Assembly: GCA_029781975.1 (NCBI GenBank)
Contig: JAKOVQ010000010.1
Location: forward strand, 298,375-362,374
Origin: Acidobacteriota bacterium
GTDB taxonomy: Bacteria > Acidobacteriota > Thermoanaerobaculia > UBA5066
Direction: 5' to 3'
Length of the DNA stretch: 64,000 nucleotides
This document shows positions 25,801 through 34,320 of the stretch, in pieces. How positions within the stretch are numbered: the stretch's first letter is position 1; every line of letters begins with the position of its first letter. A program made the position numbers and the translations under genes. The notes under the pieces are model-generated. The model did no database searches. It saw nothing but the letters and a program-made list of their open reading frames with translations, and was not told where the DNA came from.

Positions 25801-28461
25801 GCGACGCCGGGGGCGCCGTCGTTCTCCTTCGTCCCGCCCGGCGCCGTCGGCGCGGGCCAGAGCTACGTCGTGGCCTGGCGCGCCGCGCCGGGCCTCGACG
25901 CCGCAGGCGGCTACCTCGTCGAGCGCTCGACCTCCCCGTCCTTCTCCCCTCTCCTCGACGTCCAGGCCACCTCCAGCCTCTTCGCCGCCTTCGTCGCCGG
26001 CGCCCCCGGTACCCTCTACCACCGCGTCAAGGCCGTCGCCGGCTGCGACCCGTCGAAGGTCTCTTCCCCCTCGGCCACCGGGACCGTCACCGTCGTCGCC
26101 GCGCCCCCCAGCGTCGTCTTCTCCGTTGCGCCCACGGCCGTCGTCACCAGCCTCGGCGAGAGGCTGGAGGACCAGAAGACCCTCTTCGTCCTGGAGAACG
26201 TCACGACCTCCCCCATCACCGTCATCGTCTCGAGGATGGAGCTCGCGAGCGTCCCCTTCTTCACCGTCGTCGACCCGGACGGGGGCGACCCCGCCTTCGT
26301 CACGCTGGCGCCCCGGACGCCGAAGCGCTTCGAGCTTCGCTTCTCGGGCCCGCCGAAGGACGCCGCGGGGACCTACCAGGGCCTCGTCGTCGTCTCGGCC
26401 GTCGGCGCCGGTCTCGCCGTCACGCCTTACGCCTTCGTCAACCTCAAGGTCGGCGGCTCGCCCGACGCCGTCCCGGAATTCCGCGTCGGGGGGCGGGCCA
26501 CCGAGTCCGTCTTCTTCCCCGGCCTTTCGGGCGACGACACGGGACGGCCGCCCCTCTCCGTCGACCTCTACAACCCCGGCTCCTCGCCGCTGGAGCTGGC
26601 CGCCGAGGTCGGCCCCGAGGTCTGGCTGACGCTGGAGCCCGGCTGGAACGCCACGCCGGTCCCCGCCCGCTCCTCCCGCACGCTCCGCCTCTCCACGATG
26701 CGCCTGCGCGCCCCGAACGGCTCGGCCCTGCCGCGCTACACCTACCTCACCCTCCGGACGAAGGGAGGGGCGACGGCCCGCCTCCTCGTCCAGGACAACG
26801 ACAAGCCCGGCACCGGCACCGGACGGGCCACCGCCCTCGCCCGCGGCGAGCGCTCGGTCCTCGTCCCGTCGGTCGTCAACGCCGGATCGGCCATCGGCGG
26901 CTCCTTCGTCTCGCGCCTGAGGCTCTCCAACGCCTCCTCCGAGGCGATCCAGGCCGAGCTCCTCTTCACCCCCGCCTCGACGGATTCGCTGACGGTCGAC
27001 GGCTTCGACCCGGTGCGCGTCTCCCGGGCTACCGTCCTCGTCCCCCCTCGCGACCTCGTCAACCTCACCGACCCGCTGGTCCAGCTCTTCGGGCTGACCC
27101 CGCCGGTCTCCGGCTCGCTCGAGGTCCGCACCGATCCCTCCCGCGCCGGCTTCCTCACGGTCACCTCCGCCGTCGACGCCCCGGCACGCTCCGGCGGCAC
27201 CTTCGGCTTCCAGATGCCGACGGTCCTGCGCGGTGAGGGGGCGCGGCTCGGAAGCCCCCACGTCCTGACCGGCGTCACCCACTCGGCCGGCTATCGCACC
27301 AACCTGATCCTCGCCGAGACGACCGGCCTCGACGCGGCGACGGTCCGCGTCTCGCTGGTCAGCTCCGCAGGGACGAAGCTCGGCGAGACGACCGTCTCCG
27401 TCCCGCGCTACGGGCAGCGGCAGATCTCCCGCGTCGTCCCGTCGCTGGGCGGAAGCGAGCCCTTCTCGGCCGGACGGCTCGAGGTGGAGGTCCTGTCCGG
27501 CGGCGGCTCCGTCGTCGCCGTCGTCACCGTCATCGACAACCTCAACGACGACGCGGTCACCTACGTCGGGACCCCGGCGAGCGGCGCCGCCCCCTCCTTC
27601 GTCGCCCGTCTGGCGGCCCACACGCCAGGGTCACGGCCATTCGGCACGTCCGGGTCGACCTCGGCCGCCGGCACCGTCTCGCTCGTCGTCCCCGCCGTCG
27701 TCAACGGCTTCTCCACCTTCCCCGGTACCGGACAGCCCTACACCTTCCGCTCGCTCCTCGGCCTGGCCGCCGGGACGGCGTCCTCCGCCACCTTCCAGCT
27801 CCGCTACCACGACGTCGTCACCGGCAAGGACCTCACCCGATCGGTCACGGTAGAGCCCCGAAAGACGCGCGAGTACGCCAACGTCCTGGAGGAGCTCTTC
27901 GGCGTCGGTGCGGGCGCCCAGTCCCAGGGGCCGCTCTTCGTCTCGGCCTCCGGCGGCGGGACGGTCTACTGCAAGGTCTACTCCAACCTGGCGCAGGGGA
28001 CCCTCGGCGACTCCTTCCCCGTGATCCCCGTCCCCTCCGACGCCCTCACCGGCACTGCCAACGCGGTGCCCGTCTCCCTCGACGGCCTCGAGCAGTCCGT
28101 CGACCGCTCCCGCGGCACCCGCTCGAACCTCCTCCTCAACGAGGTCCTCGGCCAGAGTGCCTCGGTCACCGTCTCCCTCTACGAGGCCGGCAACCGATCC
28201 ACTCCAATCGCCTCCCGCGACGTCGGCCTCCTCCCCTACGAGAAGGTCCAGCTCTCCTCGGTCTTCACCGACCTCGGCCTCGACTCCGACACGCGCCGCA
28301 AGGACCGCGCGAACGTCCTCTGCGTCGTCACCCCCAGGTCCGGCTCCGGCCTCGTCTCCGCCATCGTCACCACCATCGACAACAAGACCGGCGACACCCG
28401 CAACGCTCCCCTCACACCCACGGGCGGCCTCCCGGCCGCCGGTGGCGCCATAGGATTCTGA
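22810..28461 (+). CDS. Large secreted NHL-repeat / fibronectin type III protein
   Basis: An 1883-residue exported protein. A signal peptide (hydrophobic 18-38) is followed to about residue 700 by some ten NHL-type blades, each with a variant of VAGTG-GFSGDGGPAT and a following block like GNVFVADxxNxRIRRID. These form one or two beta-propellers. Three or four fibronectin III-like modules (about 705-1110) follow, each opening with a Pro-rich stretch and closing with a VRSF-type strand. An Ig-like domain (1115-1240) and repeated beta modules to the C-terminus complete it. The last part shares a module with the secreted proteins at 32938 and 34830. No membrane anchor or sorting signal is visible. 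GGGAGG 6 nt before the ATG fixes the start. Role unknown; adhesion or surface scaffolding is likely. Confidence 0.85.
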   Translation: MTWSLVARPNPHLAPRTFARLAFLLLALLLLLLTASAVGQSIVTVAGGGNDDGRLATQVRLQSPSGVVKTADGTIFFADRMAQKVRKVDAGGRIGTVAGTGLAGFSGDGGPATLAALQFPSALIDDGRGGLLVADLTNDRIRRIDLASGRIETIAGGGLVPGAAGDGLPATQVSLGFPVGLARDAAGNLYVTQSTPVLVRRIDAATKRISTIAGTGQAGFSGDGGPATQARFDTLAGIAVDAAGNVFLADNGNRRIRRIDASSRVVTTVAGDGTTVVQDGAPATASGLWSPLSVAVRPGGDLCIGDVDGVRLVSAATGRMQRVAWFGNPSGLFLDGPSRLLVAEGLPDVAGVYSLDLTSGAKAALAGGTATAFGDGGPATAENLLTPQSANPDSNGDLLVAEMYGRRLRKVSRSDGRISTFAGTGRLGGASPDGTPATAASFEFPTRTARDGAGNVFVVDAGYARLFRIDAASGLLRTVAGTDDPSQGDGAPATRVRLAEPEGVAVDGAGNLFVTELATSRVRKIDGATGILTTVAGTGTPGLSGDGGPATRAQLTEPWDVAFDPQGNLLVADTWNGRLRRVDSRTGVISTVAGGGGTFPEGPVLPTQAALPALTDVAVDSRGNLFIGANARVFRLDAGTGFLSPFAGAQPPMEAVGVGSTGDGGPATRATFAFVSSVDVDRNGNVFIADPYSNRIRAVYACVTVAAPTLTAPADRATDVSTGPTLTWNAVPGAFRYDVVLDAPYQTNHIVASDLAATSFKPVNLLPGTLYLWLVVAKGDPFCTPKTSAASSVHSFTTAGGCSAPPAPSLSSPADGATGVPASTTLAWTASAGAGSYELYFGSTNPPPLRASALTTTSYAVSGLVPSATLFWSVVAHASCDTAKTSSSPVRSFRVAGTACAPPGAFSLTAPADRATGVPATATLTWTTSPNASSYDVFLGLGGSLPLYLSGVTATSLAVPGLSAGATYSWKVVARTSCDASAAFASPVRTFTVAGTCATPGAPSFSFVPPGAVGAGQSYVVAWRAAPGLDAAGGYLVERSTSPSFSPLLDVQATSSLFAAFVAGAPGTLYHRVKAVAGCDPSKVSSPSATGTVTVVAAPPSVVFSVAPTAVVTSLGERLEDQKTLFVLENVTTSPITVIVSRMELASVPFFTVVDPDGGDPAFVTLAPRTPKRFELRFSGPPKDAAGTYQGLVVVSAVGAGLAVTPYAFVNLKVGGSPDAVPEFRVGGRATESVFFPGLSGDDTGRPPLSVDLYNPGSSPLELAAEVGPEVWLTLEPGWNATPVPARSSRTLRLSTMRLRAPNGSALPRYTYLTLRTKGGATARLLVQDNDKPGTGTGRATALARGERSVLVPSVVNAGSAIGGSFVSRLRLSNASSEAIQAELLFTPASTDSLTVDGFDPVRVSRATVLVPPRDLVNLTDPLVQLFGLTPPVSGSLEVRTDPSRAGFLTVTSAVDAPARSGGTFGFQMPTVLRGEGARLGSPHVLTGVTHSAGYRTNLILAETTGLDAATVRVSLVSSAGTKLGETTVSVPRYGQRQISRVVPSLGGSEPFSAGRLEVEVLSGGGSVVAVVTVIDNLNDDAVTYVGTPASGAAPSFVARLAAHTPGSRPFGTSGSTSAAGTVSLVVPAVVNGFSTFPGTGQPYTFRSLLGLAAGTASSATFQLRYHDVVTGKDLTRSVTVEPRKTREYANVLEELFGVGAGAQSQGPLFVSASGGGTVYCKVYSNLAQGTLGDSFPVIPVPSDALTGTANAVPVSLDGLEQSVDRSRGTRSNLLLNEVLGQSASVTVSLYEAGNRSTPIASRDVGLLPYEKVQLSSVFTDLGLDSDTRRKDRANVLCVVTPRSGSGLVSAIVTTIDNKTGDTRNAPLTPTGGLPAAGGAIGF

Positions 28462-28501
28462 CCTCTCCTCCCCGACGCGGAGCGGGACGCCCTCGCCCCG
28501 T

Positions 28502-28530
28502 TTGACCGCCTCCCGTTCCCCGAAGATCAT
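28502..28530 (+). promoter_or_regulatory. Predicted leaderless promoter of tex
   Basis: TTGACC (28502-28507), a 17-nt spacer and GATCAT (28525-28530) form a well-spaced -35/-10 pair. Only 5 nt separate the -10 from the GTG start of tex, and no Shine-Dalgarno is present. Confidence 0.5.
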
Positions 28531-28535
28531 CGGGC

Positions 28536-30872
28536 GTGAACTTCGAGACCTTCCTGAAGGACCGTCACCCGGGAGTCCCCGACCGCTCCGCCGCCGCCGT
28601 CCTCGAGCTGGCCGCGGGGGGGGCCACCGTCCCGTTCATCGCGCGCTACCGGAAGGAGGCCACCTTCGGCCTCGACGAGGTGGCGATCCAGGCCGTCCTC
28701 GACGCGAAGGAAGCCTGGGACGAGGTCCTCAAGCGCCAGGCGTTCATCGTCGGCGAGATCGAGGCCCAGGGAAAGCTGACCGACGAGCTGAAGGCCCGGC
28801 TCCTCGCCACCTTCGACATGACGCAGCTGGAGGACCTCTACCTCCCCTACAAGAAGAAGCGGAAGACGAAGGCCGTTCTGGCGCGCGAGGCAGGGCTTCA
28901 GCCGCTGGCCGACTGGCTCTGGGACGTGGGGCACGGCATTGCGGCGCCGGGCGCGGGCGAGACGCCCGAGTCGCGTGCCGGGGCGCACCTCAACCCCGAG
29001 GCCGGGTTCGCCGACGCGGCCGCTGCGCTCGCCGGAGCGACCGAGATCCTCGTCGAGCGGCTCTCCGAGACCGAGGCCCTGCGCCAGCGGGTGCGGCAGG
29101 AGGCCTTCACGAAGGCCGGCCTCGTCTCGACGAAGGGCGACAAGGCCAAGCCGGCGTCGAAGTTCGAGGGGTACTTCGACTTCCGCGAGGAGGTCGCCTC
29201 GCTGATGAAGCCCGAGCACTCCCACCGCTACCTCGCCATGCGGCGCGGCTGGATGGAGGGGGAGCTGTCGCTCTCGCTCGGCGACTCCGCGCGCTTCCCC
29301 GGCTTCGAGGAGCGGCTCCTCGCAGCCTTCGAGGCCGAGGCGGGGGCCGCGGCCGCGACCGTCGCCCAGCCCCTCCTGAAGAAGGCCGCGCGCCTCGCGC
29401 TGAAGGCGCACGTCCTCCTCTCGATCGACGCCGAGGTCCACAAGGCGCTGAAGGAGGTGGCCGACGAGACGGCCATCCACGTCTTCGCCGAGAACGTCAG
29501 GAAGCTCCTCCTCGCCGCCCCGTTCGGGGCTAAGCCCGTCATCGGCATCGACCCGGGGGTTCGCACCGGCTGCAAGCTCGCCGTCGTCGACGGCTCCGGG
29601 CGCCACGTCGCCAACACCGTCCTCCACCTCCAGGGGGACGAGTCCCGCGCCCGCGCCGCGCGGACGCTCGTCGAGGCGACGAAGGCCTCGGAGGCGCGCG
29701 CGATCGCGGTGGGAAACGGAACGGCCGGGCGCGAGACCGAGGCCTTCGCCCGCGAAGCCCTCCGCGAGGCCGGGCTGAACGTTCCCGTCGTCCTCGTCAG
29801 CGAGGCGGGGGCGAGCGTCTACAGCGCCAGCGAGGTGGCGCGCGACGAGTTCCCCGACCTCGACCTCACCGTCCGCGGCGCCATCTCCATCGCCCGCCGC
29901 CTCCAGGACCCGCTGGCCGAGCTGGTGAAGGTCGACCCGAAGTCGATCGGCGTCGGCCAGTACCAGCACGACGTCTCGCCCCACGCCCTGAAGAAGCGGC
30001 TCGACCAGGTGGTCGACTCGGCCGTCAACCAGGTGGGGGTGGACCTCAACACCGCCTCCGCCTGGCTCCTCGCGCACGTCTCCGGCATCGGCCCGGCGCT
30101 CGGCAAGGCGATCGTCTCCCGCCGCGAGAAGGAGGGGCTCTTCCGCTCCCGCCAGCAGCTCCTCGAGGTGCCGCGCTTCACGAGGAAGACGTTCGAGCAG
30201 GCGGCCGGGTTCCTGAGGATCCGCGGAGGCGACCACCCGCTGGACGCCACCGGCGTCCACCCCGAGCGCTACGAGGCGCTGGAGGCCCTCTCGTCACGCC
30301 TCGGCCACGCCCTCCCCGAGCTCCTCGGCTCCGGCGCCGACCTCGTGAGGCGCGACCGCGCCTTCAAGGAGACCGTCGGCGCCTTCACCTTCGACGACAT
30401 CGTCCGCGAGCTGGAGAAGCCGGGCCGCGACCCCCGCGAGACCTTCGTCCCCTTCGCCTTCCGCGAGGGGATCCACCAGCTCGAGGACCTCGAGCCCGGG
30501 ATGACCTGCCCCGGCGTCGTCACCAACGTCACCAACTTCGGCGCCTTCGTCGACGTCGGCGTCCACCAGGACGGCCTCGTCCACGTCTCCCAGCTCTCCG
30601 ACCGCTTCGTCAAGGACCCCCGCGAGGTCGTCAGCCCCGGCGACCGGGTCCAGGTGAAGGTGCTGGCCGTCAACCTCGAGAAGCGACAGATCTCGCTGTC
30701 GATGAAGAAGGGGGCCGAGGCCGGAGCTCGCGACGGGCGCGGCACGGGGAGGACGGACGAGATGCAGCCGAGGGGATCGCGAACGGGTGCGGCGCCGAAG
30801 GGCGGCCCCGCCGCAAAGCCGGTGTCGAGCACCGACCCGCGGTGGGCGGGGCTGGCGAAGCTGGTGAGGTGA
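28536..30872 (+). CDS. tex: Transcription accessory protein Tex (S1 RNA-binding)
   Basis: A 778-residue Tex protein, the bacterial relative of eukaryotic Spt6, which binds nucleic acid and affects transcription and RNA turnover. In order: N-terminal helical region with FIARYRKEATFGLDE, a YqgF-type RNase H-like domain (GIDPGVRTGCKLAVVD), a helix-hairpin-helix region (HVSGIGPALGKAIV), and a C-terminal S1 domain (GVVTNVTNFGAFVDVG). A short Gly/Arg-rich basic tail follows the S1 domain. Length is normal. GTG start, apparently leaderless. It lies 74 nt after the large NHL protein gene. Confidence 0.96.
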   Translation: MNFETFLKDRHPGVPDRSAAAVLELAAGGATVPFIARYRKEATFGLDEVAIQAVLDAKEAWDEVLKRQAFIVGEIEAQGKLTDELKARLLATFDMTQLEDLYLPYKKKRKTKAVLAREAGLQPLADWLWDVGHGIAAPGAGETPESRAGAHLNPEAGFADAAAALAGATEILVERLSETEALRQRVRQEAFTKAGLVSTKGDKAKPASKFEGYFDFREEVASLMKPEHSHRYLAMRRGWMEGELSLSLGDSARFPGFEERLLAAFEAEAGAAAATVAQPLLKKAARLALKAHVLLSIDAEVHKALKEVADETAIHVFAENVRKLLLAAPFGAKPVIGIDPGVRTGCKLAVVDGSGRHVANTVLHLQGDESRARAARTLVEATKASEARAIAVGNGTAGRETEAFAREALREAGLNVPVVLVSEAGASVYSASEVARDEFPDLDLTVRGAISIARRLQDPLAELVKVDPKSIGVGQYQHDVSPHALKKRLDQVVDSAVNQVGVDLNTASAWLLAHVSGIGPALGKAIVSRREKEGLFRSRQQLLEVPRFTRKTFEQAAGFLRIRGGDHPLDATGVHPERYEALEALSSRLGHALPELLGSGADLVRRDRAFKETVGAFTFDDIVRELEKPGRDPRETFVPFAFREGIHQLEDLEPGMTCPGVVTNVTNFGAFVDVGVHQDGLVHVSQLSDRFVKDPREVVSPGDRVQVKVLAVNLEKRQISLSMKKGAEAGARDGRGTGRTDEMQPRGSRTGAAPKGGPAAKPVSSTDPRWAGLAKLVR

Positions 30873-30907
30873 CTCGGGCTGCGGGACGGCCACCGGGGTA
30901 CTGACAC

Positions 30908-30940
30908 AATGCCATCATTTCCCGGTGCTATGATGTCATT
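30908..30940. promoter_or_regulatory. Putative vapBC operator with embedded -10 box
   Basis: Inverted repeat AATGCCATCAT (30908-30918) and ATGATGTCATT (30930-30940), 10 of 11 bases paired, 11-nt spacer, centres 22 bp apart (two helical turns). The right arm touches the ATG and contains TATGAT (30929-30934), a good -10. This is the layout expected for autoregulation by a ribbon-helix-helix antitoxin. No Shine-Dalgarno, so the mRNA is probably leaderless. Confidence 0.65.
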
Positions 30941-31189
30941 ATGATCCGGATCCAGGTCCAGCTCTCCCAGAAGCAGCTCGAGGCCGTTCGCCGCCTGGCC
31001 CTCGCCGAGGAACGCTCCGTCTCGGACGTCGTCCGCGAAGGGGTCGACGCCGTCGTCCACGCCCGGGCCGGAACGTCCCGCGAGGAGGCGAAGGCCCTCT
31101 CTCTCGCGGCGATCGGCAAGTTCCGTTCCGGGCGGAAGGACCTTTCGCGCGAGCACGACCGCCACCTGGCCGAGGCCTTCGCCGGGTGA
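30941..31189 (+). CDS. vapB: VapB-type ribbon-helix-helix antitoxin
   Basis: An 82-residue protein. The N-terminal strand IRIQVQLSQKQ followed by two helices (LEAVRRLALAEERSVSDVVREGVDA) is the ribbon-helix-helix pattern of CopG/MetJ-type antitoxins. The basic C-terminal part should wrap the toxin. It ends in a 4-nt overlap with the PIN-domain gene. A palindrome abuts its start codon, fitting self-repression. It begins 68 nt after tex on the same strand but has its own -10 box. Confidence 0.86.
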   Translation: MIRIQVQLSQKQLEAVRRLALAEERSVSDVVREGVDAVVHARAGTSREEAKALSLAAIGKFRSGRKDLSREHDRHLAEAFAG

Positions 31190-31602
31190 CCACCTTCGTC
31201 GACACCTCGGGGCTCCTCGCCGTCCTCGACGCCGACGACGCCGGTCACGCGCGGGCTGCGCGCGCCTGGCGAGGCTTGCTCGCCAACGACGAGCCGCTCG
31301 TCACGTCGAGCCACGTCCTCGTCGAGCTCTACGCGCTCGCCCAGCGCCGGCTCGGAATGGACGCCGTTCGCGCGCTGGCCACCGCGTTCGCACCGCTCCT
31401 CGAGGTGGTGTGGGTCGACGAGCCCCTCCACGCCGCAGCCCTCAGCGCGCTCCTGGCCGCCGGCCACAAGGGGCTCAGCCTCGTCGACTGCACGAGCTTC
31501 GAGGTGATGCGACGCCACGGAATCCGCCGCGCCTTCGCGCTCGACGCGGACTTCGCGCGGCATGGCTTCGAGGTGGTCCCGACCGGAAGCGGCAGGGGCT
31601 GA
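31186..31602 (+). CDS. vapC: VapC-type PIN-domain toxin
   Basis: A 138-residue PIN-domain nuclease. The acidic metal-binding set is in place: Asp6 (FVDTS), Glu47 (VLVELYAL), Asp101 (LVDCTSF) and Asp120/Asp122 near the C-terminus. VapC toxins cut tRNA or rRNA; the target of this one cannot be predicted. The GTG start overlaps the antitoxin stop (GTGA). The downstream neighbour is in the opposite direction and much lower in GC, so the pair sits at the edge of a compositionally different segment. Confidence 0.9.
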   Translation: MTTFVDTSGLLAVLDADDAGHARAARAWRGLLANDEPLVTSSHVLVELYALAQRRLGMDAVRALATAFAPLLEVVWVDEPLHAAALSALLAAGHKGLSLVDCTSFEVMRRHGIRRAFALDADFARHGFEVVPTGSGRG

Positions 31603-31641
31603 CGGCCGGGGGACGGAGCGGCGGCGAGCTGGGGGAGACAT

Positions 31642-32559
31642 TCAATCACCACAGGCGAACGCCTCGCCATCTCCCATCATCTCGGAGCCATTATTCTTCT
31701 GCACAGTCGTAAACGAACCCATCAAGAGTACAGTATTTGCTCCATGGGAAGCTGCCTGTTCCTGCAGCCGCTTTGTGACTGTCTTGGTTCCTCCGCCCCA
31801 GAAGGTATCGATTGACGCGTGGACCATGCCGAGGGACTTGCAGCCCTTGATTGCGTCGGAGCTTGAAGTCACCCGGACCTGATCGGCAGATACGGACCGA
31901 AGCTTTGTGGACGACCCTACCGACGCCACCTGCGCAGTCTTCTCGGGCTGCTTTACCATCGCCTCAATTACCGTCTTGCCGACCTTCTCCTGCTTGAGCC
32001 GAATCAACGCGTCGACAGACGTGTCGAACTTCACCGCGGGGGCGGATGTAATCTTTGCCAACACGACGTCGTCGCCCAGCCCCGCCTTGGTCAATGCGAT
32101 TACATCGTCGTTAGTCAATGGCCTAGCCGCAGCCGGTGCTGACTGTGCTGGCGCTGCAAGCGCAGCCAACTTCTTGTCTCGCGCTTCGATAAAGCACGGG
32201 TACCAGACGGACGTAAAGCTGCGGTGGATAGGCTTGCAGTTCCCCGAATCGTCACAGGAACAGTCATAGTCGAATGGTGAGAGATCCGACGGATTCATCC
32301 AGGCGGTGTGAGGCGTCCCTTTCTGCTCCGCATTTGCAAAGTAGACAACGTGGACGCGTTCGTCCTTCTTCTCGAATCCATCAACTCCGCCGACGCAGAA
32401 GCCCTTGGAAGCCGTGTACTCAATCTTGTCGCCGCTAGAATGCGCATAGATGGGTGCGGTTTCGGCAAATACGCACCCCCCTTGCTGAGCGCTTGCTCTG
32501 TTTGCAAGAACAGGAACCAGAGAGAGTGCGATTACCGCAAAACATGTCAGGCGCTTCAT
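31642..32559 (-). CDS. Secreted protein with C-terminal DUF4156-like segment
   Basis: A 305-residue protein with a clear signal peptide (cut near residue 25, after ASA). The N-terminal half contains several Cys pairs (CSCDDSGNC) and may be a disulfide-stabilised domain. The middle has a short module (LTNDDVIALTKAGLGDD, then a Leu-rich helix) that I recognise as recurrent in exported proteins of Acidobacteriota and Myxococcota, without known function. The last 90 residues (VRVTSSSDAIKGCKSLGMV to HGANTVLLMG) resemble the DUF4156/RcsF-like pattern. AAGGAG before the ATG fixes the start. Base composition and codon use are clearly less GC-rich than in the neighbours on the left, which hints at transfer or relaxed selection. 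Confidence 0.7.
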   Translation of the reverse strand: MKRLTCFAVIALSLVPVLANRASAQQGGCVFAETAPIYAHSSGDKIEYTASKGFCVGGVDGFEKKDERVHVVYFANAEQKGTPHTAWMNPSDLSPFDYDCSCDDSGNCKPIHRSFTSVWYPCFIEARDKKLAALAAPAQSAPAAARPLTNDDVIALTKAGLGDDVVLAKITSAPAVKFDTSVDALIRLKQEKVGKTVIEAMVKQPEKTAQVASVGSSTKLRSVSADQVRVTSSSDAIKGCKSLGMVHASIDTFWGGGTKTVTKRLQEQAASHGANTVLLMGSFTTVQKNNGSEMMGDGEAFACGD

Positions 32560-32937
32560 ATTGTCTCCTTTTCATCGTGTTGCTGACCACAGCACCCTCT
32601 TCCCTGAGCTTCGGAATCACGTGTCGGTATTGGCTTATTCGCGTTCCTTGGCACGTCGCATTACCGCCCAAGAATGGATCTTTGGCCTCGTGGGCAAGGC
32701 TCTCCGAACAGCCGATGTAGTCTTGAACGTGTCCTTTGCAGGACAACCCGGGGCTTGTCGCGATGGTACGTAGCGCCACTCTCTTCGGTCCTCTTCTCGG
32801 GGCGTTTCCGCGCCTATCGTTCGGGAGCCTGGTGGCCCGCCACGGCACCTAGAGATGTACAAAATGGGGTTCTCCTCGTGGTCCCTGTTTGTGGCGTACC
32901 CGGGCGACCCATTTCCACGGGCTGTCAACTCTTCTAT
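32560..32937. other. Low-GC intergenic region
   Basis: About 378 nt without a convincing gene. It carries the AAGGAG ribosome-binding site of the secreted protein gene at its left end and presumably that gene's promoter. Short open frames are present on both strands but none has a good start signal or family-like sequence. A small CCC-GGG hairpin follows the stop of the gene at 32938. Confidence 0.45.
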
Positions 32938-34320
32938 CTACGGATTCCCGACGGTGATCGACGCCTGCCCCACTGACGCGGAAATGCCATCCCACACCTG
33001 AAGCGTGTAGGTACCAGAACTGTAGGCGGTAAACGTCGTGGTGGCGCTGTCGAAGTAAGGGTAGATTTGCACCGGGCCTGGCGACACAGACCAGACGTAT
33101 CTTCCTCCGGGAGCCTTGCCCGACGCCGTGAAGACCTGCGACGCCCCGACGGCGATATTCGCGCTTGCCGGAAAGATCTTGAGCGGACCCGAGGTCGGAG
33201 CCGGTATCCAGTTGTACTGAACAGGAAATTCGATGGCGAACACTCGATTGAAATGGGAGTCATCCATCTCCATGACCACCGTGGTCGAAGTTCCCGGCGA
33301 ATTGGCCGTCGCCCAGGCTGTGACAGTTCCGGAACCGGCCTGGACCTCCCTTCCTCCTCCGCCTCCATCTTTGGGGAGGGTCGCACCGATTGAAGCTACC
33401 CCGGTTGCCGTATAGGCGATCGTGACGCTTACCTTACCGGTTGTAGCACTTAGGGTGGAGCCCGGCGGTGGATCGAGAGCCACGAGCTTCAGCTGATCCG
33501 TGCCCGGAGCCGGAACCGGGGTGGTGCGCATGGTTGGGATCAAGATCGGGTCGCCGGTCGAGTGATTGTCGATCACCGAAGCAAACGCAATGAACTTCGT
33601 AAGCCGGACACCACCCGAGACTGGCCGAGCCACCACGTAAAAGTCGTCGAGCGGGCCCCAAGGGGCCGCCGGCTGGTTCCACTGGTGGAAACCGTAGGGC
33701 GGGAGCTCTCCGTTCACCGTCCCGAGCTTCACGCCGCTCTTCTGGTAGATGTCGAGTGCGACCTGAATCGTCGACGAGCTCACGTTCACCATGCCGATGT
33801 TCGTGCGGAAACCGCTGAAGGTCGCCGGATCGGTCTGGGTGAGCATGATGAGCCACCCCTCCTGGTTGTTGAACACTGCATCCGAGAACGGAATGGCCGG
33901 CACCCACTGCCCGAAGGAGGCTCCGGCCTGGACTCCGGCTGCCGCGCTCTGGATCAGGTTGTAGGTCCTGCTCGTCGCGAGGATCGTGTCCGAGTCCGAA
34001 ATGATCCGGAGTGCCGCGCCCCCGGAATAGCTGAAGAGGGAATCAAGGACGTCCAAGTAGCGGACGGTCTCGCCCGGGCCGATCGTGAAGGTGGGCGGCT
34101 GCCAGTTGATGTTGCTGTTGTCCGTATCGGCCGGCATAAGCTCGATGTTGACGGTCACGGGGTTGGGACCGTAGTTCATGACTTGGAGGTCGCTCCTCCA
34201 GTTCGCGCCGTTCACTCCACTCGCGTGGGCAGCACCGGGGATGTATAGCTCAGTCATGCCAAGCGCGACTGAGGAGACGAGGACGAAGACCCCGAGGATC
34301 ACGGACTTGGCGACGCTCAT
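32938..34320 (-). CDS. Secreted beta-rich protein with recurrent acidobacterial-type module
   Basis: A 460-residue exported protein; the signal peptide ends near residue 21 (VSSVALG). Residues 25-270 form a module with ELYIPGAAHASG, SDLQVMNYGPNPV, GPGETVRYLDVLDSLF, FRTNIGMVNVSSSTI and VIDNHSTGDPILIPT. The same order of motifs occurs in the C-terminal parts of the two larger secreted proteins at 22810 and 34830. Residues 285-460 look like two Ig-like beta domains. AGGGAGGA precedes the ATG. No catalytic motif is seen. Function unknown; a surface or matrix role is inferred from composition. Confidence 0.75.
   Translation of the reverse strand: MSVAKSVILGVFVLVSSVALGMTELYIPGAAHASGVNGANWRSDLQVMNYGPNPVTVNIELMPADTDNSNINWQPPTFTIGPGETVRYLDVLDSLFSYSGGAALRIISDSDTILATSRTYNLIQSAAAGVQAGASFGQWVPAIPFSDAVFNNQEGWLIMLTQTDPATFSGFRTNIGMVNVSSSTIQVALDIYQKSGVKLGTVNGELPPYGFHQWNQPAAPWGPLDDFYVVARPVSGGVRLTKFIAFASVIDNHSTGDPILIPTMRTTPVPAPGTDQLKLVALDPPPGSTLSATTGKVSVTIAYTATGVASIGATLPKDGGGGGREVQAGSGTVTAWATANSPGTSTTVVMEMDDSHFNRVFAIEFPVQYNWIPAPTSGPLKIFPASANIAVGASQVFTASGKAPGGRYVWSVSPGPVQIYPYFDSATTTFTAYSSGTYTLQVWDGISASVGQASITVGNP

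Noticed and set aside
23596-27621. A 1341-codon minus-strand open frame inside the NHL protein gene
   Set aside because: Highly charged, repetitive shadow translation; the plus strand carries clear NHL and Fn3 repeats with signal peptide and Shine-Dalgarno.
30901-30906. CTGACA as the -35 of vapB
   Set aside because: The spacer to TATGAT is 22 nt, well outside the usual 16-18.
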